Source of the DNA: Zea mays
Lineage: Eukaryota; Streptophyta; Magnoliopsida; Poales; Poaceae
NCBI RefSeq assembly: GCF_902167145.1
Contig: NC_050099.1
Location: forward strand, 241,812,588-241,876,587
Reading direction: 5' to 3'
DNA length: 64,000 nt
In this document: positions 20,518-32,195 of the stretch, piece by piece
Position numbering within the stretch: the first letter of the stretch is position 1
How the letters are laid out: each line of letters opens with the position of its first letter
The notes under the pieces: generated by a model
What the model saw: the letters and a program-made list of their open reading frames with translations, nothing else
What the model was told of the DNA's origin: nothing
Database searches by the model: none
Translations under genes and position numbers: made by a program

Positions 20518-23502
20518 TCACTTGCGCCTCTTGGCCCTTCTGCTCTCCAGCCTCTGTTGCGCCTGCTCAAACTCTTCTTCCGTGGGCTCCGAGCTGCTCG
20601 CCTTGGAGTCACACTTGGACATGATGTTCGAGAGGATGGAGTTGAACTGTTTTTTCCGCTCAGCCCTGCGCTGTGAGATAGCCAGTATCAGATCATTCTC
20701 CTCACTGTTCTTCCTCTTCCTGCCATGGAGTTCAAACAACGATCAGTTGGAAACAAGCAAATGGTAGCGGAATGTAACACTGACACCTAAGGGCTTGCTT
20801 GGAAGAAAGGGAATTGAGGGAGTTATTGAATTTTTAGCCGCCTCAAGTGTTCTGTGGGGATGAAAACTTACTTCACTCTCCTCTCTAGCGGATTTGTTGG
20901 TGGCTCCATCCCTGAGATCTTTTTAGCCCATTTCTCATACACCTTAGTTGACTTCAGCTCACCTGATATTAAAAAGGAATGGCAAGTGCTTTCAGAAACA
21001 GATATTTCACTGACAACTAAAATTGCATAACCAGGGCACTTGCTACTGTAACTGTATGAATGAAACTAATTGAAATCCTTTCAAACGACAGCAGTAACTA
21101 CAACCATGTGTTTACCTTCACCAATCGCCTCGTCAATTATATCCTTGAAGCGGTGAGAATCAAGCTTTGGTTCTGAGCAAATCATTGCGCAGAAAAGCCT
21201 GGATAGAAGGGAACAATGCCAATATAGAAATTAAAACAAGCCTGTTGGACCAGTTTACAGCTTTCAGGATAAAGGTTTGAACAAGCATAAAAGGAAATTA
21301 AAATTCAAAGAAATCACCTGTTCATGTTGCCCTTATATTTTGTGTAGAGTTCCTTCAAGTCCGTTTTCTCAGAATCTGACCCTCTATATTTAGCTTCAAA
21401 TTCTTCAATGTCAGCCTCCGTGACCTGGGAATAAAGATTAAATTAAGTACCATTATATATAAAAATATACAACCTGTCCCCAAAATAATGTCACTCTGGC
21501 TATACATCTGAACAAGCCAAAAGGATATTCTTTTAGAGACAGAGCAACAGAGGTAGTTTTATGCCACAGCAGAGTTCTCGCTACTGTATTTCCCTAAAAA
21601 ATATCATTGTAAATTAATAGACAACATTAGCCTACAATTAATATAGAAGCAACCATACTTTCTTGTACATTGTTCTGAAGTACTCCTGAAGATTGTTTGC
21701 AGCTTCTCCCACCAGTGCCTAGATGAAAAAGGAAGATTCATAAAAATATTGCTTGAATCTGAAAGGTAGAATTGGAGTGCTATAAATGAGGTGCACACAT
21801 CATCATCAGTGATGCCAGTCTCATCATATAAAGCTCTTTTCTCTACATCTCCAAGAATGGATATAACCTTCTGCAGCTGCTGAAACTTCTCTTTGGCTTC
21901 CTAGCAACATATAACATTATATTTGAGATACTTTGCACTAAATGCCTGTAGAAAAACATTCATGTTTATGGTTGAGATACTACCTCATCCCCAGGATTCT
22001 TATCTGGGTGGAGGCGCAGAGCCAATTTGTGATACGCCTTCTTTATTTCTTGTTGAGAAGCGGTCTTCTCAACTCCTAGAATCTTCAAATGATAAAAAAA
22101 TAAACAAGAAATTAAATAATTAAATTGTGATCTGGAAAGAGAACCTGAAAGCAATCCGTGACACATTTAGAACAGTTCAGACTTTTGTCCCATCTACAGT
22201 TATTTACATGACCTGTTTGCAAATAGACCTTAAATAAGAAGCCAAAAGAAATTCCAGCAATTAAGCGTTGTTGTAGACCTTCTCATAACAATATTTAACA
22301 GTATCAAATCTTTTTAACCAGACTTTCAATGCTTAGTTTCATTAAGTGCGATCAAAGCAGTAAGCATTGGTTAACTATAGTTCCAAAGTGATAGCATAGG
22401 CCAAAGAAAAACGCAAACGGATGCCACGTGATTTAGCATTAAAGAATAAGGCAAAGATGCAACCAAGAAAACAACAGCGCTACCAAAGAAAGGTTGCCTA
22501 TTATATTATATATAGCCATCCAAGAACACAGTAATCAGTACACGTTTAGGTGTATAGCAATGGTTGAGTAACTAAACAAAAAAAAACCAGGACATGTTCC
22601 TTACCCCCAAAGCAGGACACCAGATAATCATGCCACCAATGCAAGAGTCTACAAGGCATGACAAAATTGATAGGGTGCGAACGAAAGTTCAGTGATCAAA
22701 CATATTAATTCTCTTCTGACACTCCTACAACTTCCCTGGGCATGAGTATGACTTGTAATCAAACATAATAATTCTCTTCAGTGATCAGACTTATTAATTC
22801 TCTTCAGTGACTATGCTGAATCCAGAATGCTTGAGCATCCATTTCAATTTAGCATTCACAATTGTAGGGTTTTTATTCATTTTCACATGTCGAAATGGTA
22901 TTCATCAGAATCAGGAGACGTATGTACTATGTCCAGCGCGCAACCAATTGAAACTGAGAAAAAATAAAACTAGAATCAAGCAGATCAGCATTTTTCAACT
23001 CGCAAACACTACTGTCCCAATTCCTTATGCACTGATTGCATGCTCTCGCCACAACAAGCAGATCCCAAGGACGTCATCCACCTAATTCACGAGCAATCAT
23101 AATCTAAATTCCTTGTGCTCTTCTTACATGCTCTCACCACCACAAGTAGATCCGAAGGACATCACCATATTCACGAGCAATCATAACCCACACACTAAAC
23201 ACCAAACAAAACTAATCCGAATCAAACTAACAGGACAATCAGAAAGGAAAATCGCTCACCCTCGAACCCTACACCTCCAGCGCATACACGGTTCGAGCGC
23301 CGCACGCAACCACAATCGAGCACGCAACCACAATCGAGCACGCACTTAGGCCGTGATCCCAGATAGGGTTTCGGGGGCGCCTTACCTCGTAGAGGCTCCT
23401 GCCCGCAGTGGTGGCCCTCTCATCCTCGCTGCCATCGGCGTCGGCGTCGGCGTCGGCGTCGTGCGAAACCCTAGCCTTGCGGCCCTTGCGGTTGCGGCCC
23501 AT
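20518..23502 (-). CDS. DNAJC9 / AtJ6-like J-domain protein, 8 coding exons, 286 aa
   Basis: Probable nuclear co-chaperone that stimulates HSP70; animal DNAJC9 also binds histones H3-H4. Coding exons on the minus strand are 23386-23502, 21984-22082, 21799-21900, 21659-21718, 21318-21424, 21116-21198, 20872-20962 and 20518-20719. They total 861 nt including TGA. All seven introns are GT-AG and all phases join. The J domain spans about residues 36-106, with HPD at 64-66 (exon 2, [12 protein letters not shown]). A DNAJC9-type helical domain follows, then a Lys/Arg-rich tail ending RRAKRRK, a likely nuclear signal. The start ATG at 23502 gives MGRNRKG; the frame is open further upstream without a conserved start. 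Length fits the plant AtJ6 family. There is no damage, and introns 2 and 3 are only about 80 bp. Confidence 0.93.
23434..23460 (-). repeat. In-frame GACGCC hexanucleotide repeat in exon 1
   Basis: Four GACGCC units plus GAT encode Asp-Ala-Asp-Ala-Asp-Ala-Asp-Ala-Asp (residues 15-23) of the J-protein, just before the J domain. Repeat changes here would keep the frame. Confidence 0.9.
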
Positions 23503-23714
23503 TTGAACGGATGTGGTGATGGACTGGGGGCACTGGGAAAGAGGAATGGAGAAGTGGTGATGGACTGGGGGGCGACTGGGAAAGAGGAACGGAGGTCGCA
23601 GGCGACTGGGATATACACGGGAGAGCGGCGGCGGGAGCGAGCGGAAAATTTCCCGCCGTTGTAAGTCTGCAGTGTGCACGCCCCGTTTTGAATGGAGTTA
23701 TTATGGTATTTTTT

Positions 23715-23884
23715 AAGGGACGGTTTGGAATCACGAATTCTCACGGAATTCCTATTTTCAAACTAGCCCTTGAAAATCCTATTTTTCTTCTCGAGGAATA
23801 CATGGTGAGAAGTTCTCTTGTTATTTAAAATTAAATAGTAGGGAAATTCTCCCCTTTAATTCCCCTCACACCAAATCAGTCCTT
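23715..23884. mobile_element. MITE-like insertion in the J-gene promoter
   Basis: AAGGGACGGTTTGG at the left and CCAAATCAGTCCTT at the right form imperfect inverted ends around an AT-rich 170-bp segment. It sits about 210-380 bp upstream of the start codon. No clean target duplication is seen. Confidence 0.5.
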
Positions 23885-24115
23885 CTAGTATTCACAACAA
23901 GTTCACCTTCTTCATGATAGTATTCATAAGAAATTTTATTCTTCTAAATAGTACTTTGATCCTTTTTCATTATTTCACATTTTTTCTTACTTGCTTACCT
24001 GACTATTCTACCCCTTGCTCTACGATAGGAGTCCCTTTTCAGAAGCAACGTACTGCATTCGACTAATACATCCAAATTTTATGTCTACTAGAAAAAAGGC
24101 GCCCTATCGGGCGCT

Positions 24116-25552
24116 CTACCATACGTATGTACAAAAAACAAAATAATATAACTTCAATTGCTGGTGAACATGAGCAGCAATATATATCTTTGTCATGAAA
24201 GTGTCATATAATACAAATGCTAAAAACACATAAGAAATGATGATATGGTATCTCGGCTCATAGCATTATTGTTTCTCCATAGTTTCTATGTGACTTCATT
24301 CATGGCTACCAAATGGTTTATCCGATAGCATAGAATGGTTTACATCAAGGTCACCATATCAAGTTTAATACGCTAATATATAAACAAGTAGCATAAAGTC
24401 CGTCATAGCATGCCATCACACACATATAAAGAAACAGCCTAGGCACCTCATGTCTGCACTCATACAAATGGGTGACACTTCCAATCTAGAATGTTCAACA
24501 ATGCAATGGGCACTTTTGCGGACAACAATACCTAAAAAAACCACTTAAATCCTAAGCAAAAGTTACCAGCAAATGAAAACATGAAATTATAAATGTTTAC
24601 TTGGGTAGTTGTTTTCTCAGGTGGAAGCTTCATCTATGCAGGCATGGAAGAAGGGTGTCTCAGCTATTTGATGCAAGTCCAGATCAAAAGTTGTTTCATC
24701 TGGCATGATGTGTTTGTTTCCAGCCCAAACTTTCTGTGGCCCATTAAACCCTTCTCAGACTGAACAAAAAACGACTTAGCCCCCCTGTCAAATCGCTCCA
24801 AGGTATCTTAGTGCAAGAGGGAATAAACAAACGAAATTCTCCAAACAAATTTCAGATGCTTATATTACCTTGCATGCCCCAAGGTGTAGTGTCCATGATT
24901 TAAAGTTCCTAGATGACAGCTCCACTTACGATTGCTTTCAGCCTAATAGCTTTGGACTGCCTGGAATGGAACAAGTCAGTTTTGGGTCTATACAAAAGGG
25001 ATCATGCGATAGTTACCTATTCTCTAATGTTTTTTGAACCATATTGTGAATTGACGAGGAAAAAAATAAAAAAACATGCAACCAAATTTGTTATGATCAA
25101 GGTGTTCTTCATTTAAACATAGCAGTGCAATTGTATATTGGGTATATATGTTCCAGTTTACCAAACAAATAGCACATCCTTACTGAATGTATAGAGATTG
25201 CCACATTGCGACTGGTGAAGAAAAAAGAAAAATAAATGCAACTGCTTTTGTTACGATTCAACATTCAGCTGTACTTTCGGTAAATGCAATGCAACTATAT
25301 TGGGGTATATATCTGCTCTAGTTTACCAAACAAATAGCACATCCTAACTGAAAAATCCAGGGTCTGTTTTTCCCATATAATCCATTGCATATATTAAGAT
25401 CAGTTTTTTGGCACATTGCAAGTTAGTGCCCACTGGGCTGGGAAGATAGTTACCAAAGGAACAGTCACAAAAAATTTACTTGTAGAGAAACAAGCTCGAA
25501 TAATTACCAGCAAGAAGTGTTCCTTTGCAGTTAAACGTGATACATTTCACAG
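24116..25552. other. Non-coding, with a short direct repeat
   Basis: No gene recognised. The phrase GTTTACCAAACAAATAGCAC with flanking GGGTATATAT recurs at about 25140-25185 and 25305-25350. The rest is AT-rich and intron-like. Confidence 0.4.
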
Positions 25553-25680
25553 TGCCTTGGACGTAAGGTTGGTCAGCCGGTGGAAAATGGACTTGTTGAG
25601 TACTTCTTTAGCAATGATGGGAATGGACATCTACACTATGATAAGTTCTCTAGTTTTTTTTGAAACAATTGCATGATGAG
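25553..25680 (+). pseudogene. Exon fragment resembling mitochondrial calcium uptake protein MICU
   Basis: The plus strand encodes ENGLVEYFFSNDGNGHLHYD followed, after a one-base shift in a run of eight T, by FLKQLHDEV. This order (VEYFFG-DG, then H-DKF, then FL-LHDE) is characteristic of the MICU family, EF-hand regulators of the mitochondrial calcium uniporter. The fragment starts after CACAG and stops at GATGAG|GTGATC, both splice-like. The frameshift and absence of neighbouring exons make it a captured or decayed fragment. Family assignment is from memory of the motif. Confidence 0.5.
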
Positions 25681-26044
25681 GTGATCTATTTCTTTTCATT
25701 TTTTTGTTTGTTAATATATTGTCAATCTAGATGATGTCTCTATTAATATAACTATTGAGATACATAGCGTAAGCCAAATAACCCATTTATATCAGTCAAC
25801 TATATTTTGTGATTATTTGCTTCTTTATTTCTTCAGGTTTCCAAACAGTCCGTTCATTTCATAAATGAAGATTTACAAACATTTTCTTTGCATATTGTTG
25901 TCCCTCTTTTGGCTACCTTGTTTTTTGGCTTCCGATTTTTTGTTGTAGAGCCTATCTAATAAGTACACACCCCAATTCAGGAAAGCATGGATCACAAATA
26001 GTTATATAATCTCTAAAGATGCAGGAATCATCGAGTAGAGGTAC

Positions 26045-29000
26045 CGAGGTTTAGCAAGAATGTCGATGCAACCGCCACCACCAGCAGCTTCGTCGTCGTC
26101 ATCTCTGCAAATTTTTAATCCAGTGCACCTAACAAGATTCCCAACAAATAAAAGCTATCGCAAAAAAATCAAAATAGGTGTATATTGCTAGTTCAGCTAA
26201 GGTAATATTTTTTCTAGACGTGGCCATCACTTGGCTAAACAATAGCATAGATCTTTCAGTGCCAATAAATAATGAAATATCAATTAACTACATCACCAAA
26301 AGCATAACTATTGGCATTTTTACACGAAACTTTAACTTCCACAAAGGACAGTTAGTATAAGCTCATTTAATCTCCACATATTTTTAATCCAGTGCACCTA
26401 ACAAATGACTAACTTGAGATTCCCAACAGTTAAAAGTTGTCACAAAAATAAAAATGGTGTTTATTGCTAGTTCAGCTAAGGTAATATTACCACTGTTGCA
26501 AAAGGAAAGCATGCGCAAAAATCACCTAGTAGAAGTATGAGCTTTTTGCAGACCAGGAAGAGCGTGAAATTCTGAGATTATCTGCTACCATCATAAATCA
26601 TCATGTCTGTTGCAAAAAAGTATCTTTTTAAGTTTTAACTAAGTACATATAAAGATATTACTATTTATGGTAGCTAATTAAAATAATAAATCGTTTAAGT
26701 ATGCATTCTAATAGACATATTTGGTGTAAAGGGGAAAGGTGTAAAAAATTGCTAACATAACAGAAAATAGAGCAATTGCCAATTAGAAAAGGGAATCTAG
26801 ATGTACCTATTATTTTTTGGGACTTCAACAGAGAAGAAACATTATTTGCATTAGATTCTCTGCATATATGACATAAATTATGAGGCGGAATGATCAACAC
26901 TAACTTCCAAGTCAATAGGTGTGTTGTTGTTTGTGTTAATTGTTGAACCCATGAATATATAACTAATTTAGTAGAGATTTGGATATCAAATGAACTATTC
27001 CAATTCATAAAAAAATCAGTTTACCTCTTTGGCTATGTTACACAGAAATCGCTGGCTCCTGTAGCCATGAACCTATTAACACAACTTTAGTTTGACAGTG
27101 TAGCCACAATTTTGATGCAGTTGTAGAGTTCAAATACTTCAGCATGAGCCAACAGTAACATAACCACTGCATAGTATATTGAACAATTGCTTTTGTCGTA
27201 GCTGCTGCGAGTACAATATGGCTTCAAACTTCATTCTTTGTACTGCAATACCAATTAGATTGGCTACCTGCAAAAGGATTTAACTCAAGTAGAAATGCTG
27301 GTGATAATAGATTTTAGGAGTCCTCACAATAAGATCTATTATATAATCACAATATCTAGCCGTTGCAATGCAGCGAGAGCACTTTGTGAGCTTTGTTGTA
27401 TACCAATGGTTATCATGCTTCACTTAGTATGTGATGCTATTACCAACAAAATTATAATTACCAAATCAATCCATTGGACAATAGCAGAGGTCCTACTAAG
27501 AACTCTTTTTGTTAATTTTGACAAAAAATAGCAAAATGGTCTGTAAAATCTTATAGGATCCTCAGCCATTGTACCAACCCGGGCAACAACATGACCATAG
27601 TACTTTCCCTTTGAATCAAACACATTGAATGATCAAATCATCTCCCATGATACCAGGAAAGCCGAAATATCCACATAAATAATCAGGTTTACTACTTTTA
27701 TAAGATTAAGCTTTTGTTCTTAACATAGTAAGTTTGGACAAATATATAACAAATTGGGTGTAGTATTTAGAGCAAATGAATGAGTAGTAATAAAAAATAA
27801 GAAGTTGTGTTAAGAACTTAAGACTGACATTACCACATATCACATGGAGACCATGTAACCTGTAGCATCAATGTGGAACATTTATTGAAGATTCCTAAAA
27901 TTTATGAGTAAATTAAGTACGACAAAAGGATGCGAAGGATTTGTAGAAAAATCCAAGGTGGCAGAAATTCCTCTATAATATGTGTGGCTTCTTATTAATT
28001 GTTCAGCTAAAACCAACTAAACAATAATTAAATAGGAAAGTATCGTAAAAACAAAGAAACATGACTCTCACAAAAAAATTCAAGTGGATGCTTTGAGCGA
28101 TGCTATTATGGCAGATTCATGCTAAACTGGACAAACTGATTTAGAGACGTGTACAAGTCAAAGCACTTTACTTTCGCAATTTCATCATTGCTCGTGTTTA
28201 TGCCCATAAATGCAACGTTTAATGGGATGCAAAGTGCATTTGAAAACTATTACTGAAGCCACAAATGCAGACTAATGAGAGGTATCTCTAAATGCGAAAA
28301 AATATTGTTTAGCTTGGTTCTTCCATATTTACTTAGAAAAAAGTTGCTACATTTTATTTCTAGGGCTTGCATTTTTCTGCTGAGAGAAGACAAACTTGGG
28401 AAAGTGAGGAATTCCTTAACAAAATATAATTGTTAAAGCAGCCTAAGAGGAAAACAATCTACTTGAAATGAATCAACCGTAATTTTTTGAAAAAGGACCG
28501 TATAGCAGTCAGAAACACTAACCAAAAGCGCTTCTGTTTGCTGACGGAATGCTTGCTTGTGGTCCACATGATACGTACGGATATAAACTTCTGTCAGCAA
28601 TCTAAGCAAACAGAGAACTACCTTAAAGAAAATGTTACACCGTGAACAGATAAGCAACACGTCCCCAAAAAAATGTATCCTGACTCACGGATGGTGTAAT
28701 CTCCTGTAGGATTCTCTTGTAAAGCTCATCAGCATTTAGCCTAGAAAGGAAAAATTAAATGTTTTGTAAACAAAATCAGCCTAGGACCGACCAAATCGAG
28801 GAGCCCTCGCCTTCTACCAGAGCGGGAGAAATAACCCCAAAAATTTGGCGCCACAAATTAAGAAATCGACAACATTTCAATGCACCCAACCCCAAGAAAC
28901 CCGCGTGAAGATGCAAACAAACCCAAACCTCGTCGTTGTCATCGTCGGGCGGAGGCGGTGAACGTGGCCGAGGAGAAAAGGGTTCCGGTTGCGGTGCGAG

Positions 29001-29054
29001 CCGTGGTGCTTCTGCGCCATCGCCGTAGCCGCCGCCATCTGTGTTGCTTCCCAT
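26045..29054 (-). pseudogene. Cluster of minus-strand exon-like fragments, unidentified gene(s)
   Basis: Splice-consistent minus-strand pieces: a 5' exon with ATG at 29054 (MGSNTDGGGYGDGAEAP, then Pro/Asp-rich, possible donor GAG|GTTTGG); 28689-28740 (LNADELYKRILQEITPS, flanked by CTAG| and |GTGAGT); 28523-28590 (phase-compatible with the previous one); about 27545-27621 (SKGKYYGHVVARVGTMAEDP); and 26045-26104 (Asp-rich, then GGGGCIDILAKP). Exon 1 does not join the second piece in phase by the sites I see. I do not recognise the gene. Uncertain coding potential; more likely captured fragments than a working gene. Confidence 0.4.
26105..26491 (+). repeat. ~100-bp direct repeat, two copies
   Basis: TTTTTAATCCAGTGCACCTAA through TTGCTAGTTCAGCTAAGGTAA occurs at about 26110-26207 and 26380-26491, with small indels. 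Confidence 0.75.
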
Positions 29055-29660
29055 GCGGGGGTTGTAACGCCAGGCGGAGAGGAGGGAGAGGAGCGGGAGA
29101 TAAAAAAAAGGAGCCATCGGTACTAACCTTATATGGTCGCCCAGACGAGGACCGCGCTGACGCCCATGCCACGGTGCTGCCACCACGACGTGCCTTCACT
29201 GTGAAGACAGTGCTCCGGCGGATTTGGTGGGGGACAGGCAGGGCGCGCGGCTCCAAATCCTCGACGGAGGCAACTGGAGGTGGGCCCAGGCCGGATTTGG
29301 GGGCATCACGGCAGTGGGAAGTGGCGTCCACGGGAAGGACTCGCGGATGCGTGGAGCGAGCTAGCGAGGTGAAGCAGCTATGTGGAAGATGGACCGATGG
29401 GCGATGGTGAGGCCGACCCGTCCGTGGAGCAGGACGCAAATAGGGGAAGCGTTGTTTGAGGGGTGGGGTCGCGGGGGCACGCGTTTGCCGAAGTGCGTAG
29501 AGCGGGCGCTGGCAGGCACACGCATGACACGTCAGTCGGCTGAGTCAAGAAAACGACCGCGAAGGAGTGTTTCTGTATAGCCACGCGTCACAGGAAGAGA
29601 GGCTGCAAGGCCGGGAAGTGCGGGGAGGGCTCAGAAACGCTTCAAGTTTTAAGGAAGTAG

Positions 29661-30290
29661 ATAGCAGCATGTGGAAGCGAACAGCCATCAGAAGAAGCGA
29701 CATACTTCTTCACTGCTCCTTCACTGCTGCACAGTTGATGGTATTGCTCGAGACTTCACATAATGGCCATCAAAAGTGAATTTTATTTGTTATATATAAG
29801 CAGTTTTATTGAACGACCTGAAGAATGCAGATAGGAGCAATAACCAGGACAATAAGGTGGAGAGCCTAAAGGAGCTGATGACTGCCATGAATCTGAATTT
29901 TATAGAAAGCAAACTAAATGTCCGTCAAAAGATGTCGTGCTTATTTAAATGTTGATTACAATGTAACCGCATTTTATGTCTATAGCAGCATGTGGAAGCG
30001 AACAGCCATCAGAAGAAGCGACATACTTCTTCACTGCTCCTTCACTGCTGCACAGTTGATGGTATTGCTCGAGACTTCACATAATGGCCATCAAAAGTGA
30101 ATTTTATTTGTTATATATAAGCAGTTTTACTGAACGACCTGAAGAATGCAGATAGGAGCAATAACCACGACAATAAGGTGGAGAGCCTAAAGGAGCTGAT
30201 GACTGCCATGAATCTGAATTTTATAGAAAGCAAACTAAATGTCCGTCAAAAGATGTCGTGCTTATTTAAATGTTGATTACAATGTAACCG
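29661..30290 (+). repeat. Tandem duplication, unit 321 bp
   Basis: The segment from 29661 (ATAGCAGCATGTGGAAGCG) recurs from 29982. The copies match to about 30290 and differ at only a couple of bases (for example TTTTATTGAAC/TTTTACTGAAC and CCAGGAC/CCACGAC). No long ORF of recognised family is inside. Confidence 0.95.
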
Positions 30291-30305
30291 ATATGTAATG
30301 CTTGA

Positions 30306-31651
30306 CTAGTCAGTTGCCCGTGCGTTGCGACGGCTTACAACAATACCCATGTAAACTATCTATCAAAAAAAATTCAAGATTTTTTATTGATTGTCTCTGC
30401 TATCTCTATAATATATTTTTTGATTTGGCTAACTGATGTTATTGTTTACTCCATGCAAATATGTCTTGGTACAACACGGCCAATGAAGTGAGCAATTAGA
30501 AGAGAGTTCACAACGATTGACTAAATGAACATAGATTATAAAATGACATAATTCCATCATACAGAGACCAAATAATAGAAAGTTTGTGAGATCAAGTTTA
30601 TAAAATAAGTCTCATGAAGACAAACTTATAAAAAAGATAGATCAAAATATGGAGTGATTGCTAAAGTCAGGCATCAATAAAAAATGGAAGCGCTCCATAT
30701 AAATTACGCTACTTCGTAGCAATTACTAACGTTTAAAACCAGTAAATAACCTTTCATTTTGCTGTTAGTGTAACAAATCATTGTTGCTCCATCCAATTCA
30801 GCAATCTCAAACACCATGTACTCCATTGCGCCGATGTGATCTCAGAAACGACCTAATGCTTGCAAGAGCAAAGAACGTTGTGCCGTGCTTGGGCTGTAGC
30901 CTCGGCCCGTAGTGCTGGCCCGGCCCTGACACGATTATTTTTTTATTTTACAAAAAAACGTATATACCTATATACAATTTATATTCAATATTAAAAACAT
31001 CTTACCGTGATGTTCTACTGGTTAGACAGTTTCACCTAGTGTTTCCCGCCCTTCTTCCATCAAGGCATGGGTTTGAATCCCACCTCATGCACCGGTTTTT
31101 AACATTTTACGCTGATTTAATTAAATGGATCGACGGACTAACGGGCTGGCCTGATACAGTTAGCAGGCCGGCATGACGTGCCTGTGCCATAGTTGTGGCC
31201 CGTGTCGGGCGTCGTTACGCTGATTTAATAAAATAGATCGACTGGCTAACGGGCTGATCCGACACAGTTAGCAGGCCGGCATGACGTGCCTGTGCCATAG
31301 TTGTGGCCCGTGTCGGGCGTCGTTACGCTGATTTAATAAAATAGATCGACTGACTAACGGGCTGATCCGACACAGTTAGCAGGCCGGCATGACGTGCTTG
31401 TGCCATAGTTGTGGCCCATGTCGGACGTCGTTACGCTGATTTAATTAAATAGATCAACGGGCTAACGGGCTGACCCGACACAGTTAGGAGACCGGCATGA
31501 CGTGCTTGTGCCATAGTTGTGGCCCGCGTGCATCTAGCTCGTGTCGGACGTCGTTTGACATCTATATTAATTTGAAATAGCTGTGAGGGGTTATTTGTAA
31601 AAAAATGACGTATGACGACCGTTGAAACTGGTGCTTTAAGTATAGTATAGA
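30306..31651 (-). mobile_element. Small non-autonomous Helitron (1346 bp)
   Basis: On the minus strand the element starts A|TCTATACTATACTTAAAG at 31651. It ends with a hairpin-forming GCCGTCGCAACGCACGGGC, then AACTGA, then CTAG|T at 30306. The A and T flanks, TC start, near-terminal hairpin and CTAG end are the Helitron signature; the TCTATACTATA start is typical of maize families. It contains 108-bp tandem repeats and a tRNA-like stretch with a GGTTTGAATCC B-box near 31070, but no Rep/helicase gene. Confidence 0.8.
31107..31553. repeat. Four tandem 108-bp repeats inside the small Helitron
   Basis: Units begin TTACGCTGATTTAAT at 31107, 31215, 31323 and 31431, exactly 108 bp apart. The last unit has a short extra insertion near its end. 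Each contains CACAGTTAGCAGGCCGGCAT or a close variant. Confidence 0.95.
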
Positions 31652-31683
31652 TATGCAACGTTGAGCACATGTGAAAATGTCTG

Positions 31684-31989
31684 GTTCTGTTTTGGATGTG
31701 ATCAACTTATCTTCTTCGGTAGATAAAAAACTAGCTTTGGTTGTCGCTGGTGGTGGCTGGTCTAGGCTGCTTTTGGAATTGTCTTTAGTTGATCTCTCTA
31801 GAAGGCCGTTAGTCTTTTAGAATATTTCTGGATTGCTGTGTTCCCTTAGTTGGGTTTAAACATTGCGTAACTGATAATGTGGTAGTCTTATCGGCTTGCG
31901 ACTGTTGGTTAAGTCGGGGATTTTGTAAGAACTATGGTCGGTTTCTATTTCTTAATGAAATAGGGGGTTTCTCTTTGTCAAAAAAAAAA
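31684..31989 (+). mobile_element. 5'-truncated LINE with poly(A) tail
   Basis: A 306-bp segment ending TTAATGAAATAGGGGGTTTC...GTC plus ten A. It is flanked by the 13-bp direct repeat GTGAAAATGTCTG (31671-31683 and 31990-32002). Poly(A) end, variable long target duplication and 5' truncation are the marks of target-primed reverse transcription by a LINE (L1-type); a SINE is less likely. Confidence 0.85.
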
Positions 31990-32195
31990 GTGAAAATGTC
32001 TGCTCATTCTACTATATTGAAGTGGGGAGCAAAGAAGTGCATCTAGACTGTCCATATCGCCTTTCTTTAGTCATCCGCACGATCACCATCTAACAGACAT
32101 GATTTGGTGTTCCCTTCCGACGACTCCAAATGGTTGTTTTACTTGAATCCACCTGCGTCTCCCAGAGACCCAGACCGGCCACCGCCACTAGTCCA

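Noticed and set aside
20518..20739. Single-exon small gene in this stretch
   Set aside because: It is the last exon of the eight-exon J-protein gene; the frame continues upstream only through the acceptor at 20719.
30306..31651. Alternative: 24088-31651 as one Helitron using the 5' end at 31651
   Set aside because: The closer 3' end at 30306 pairs naturally with that 5' end, with both A and T flanks correct. Not fully excluded; an abortive internal terminus would look similar.
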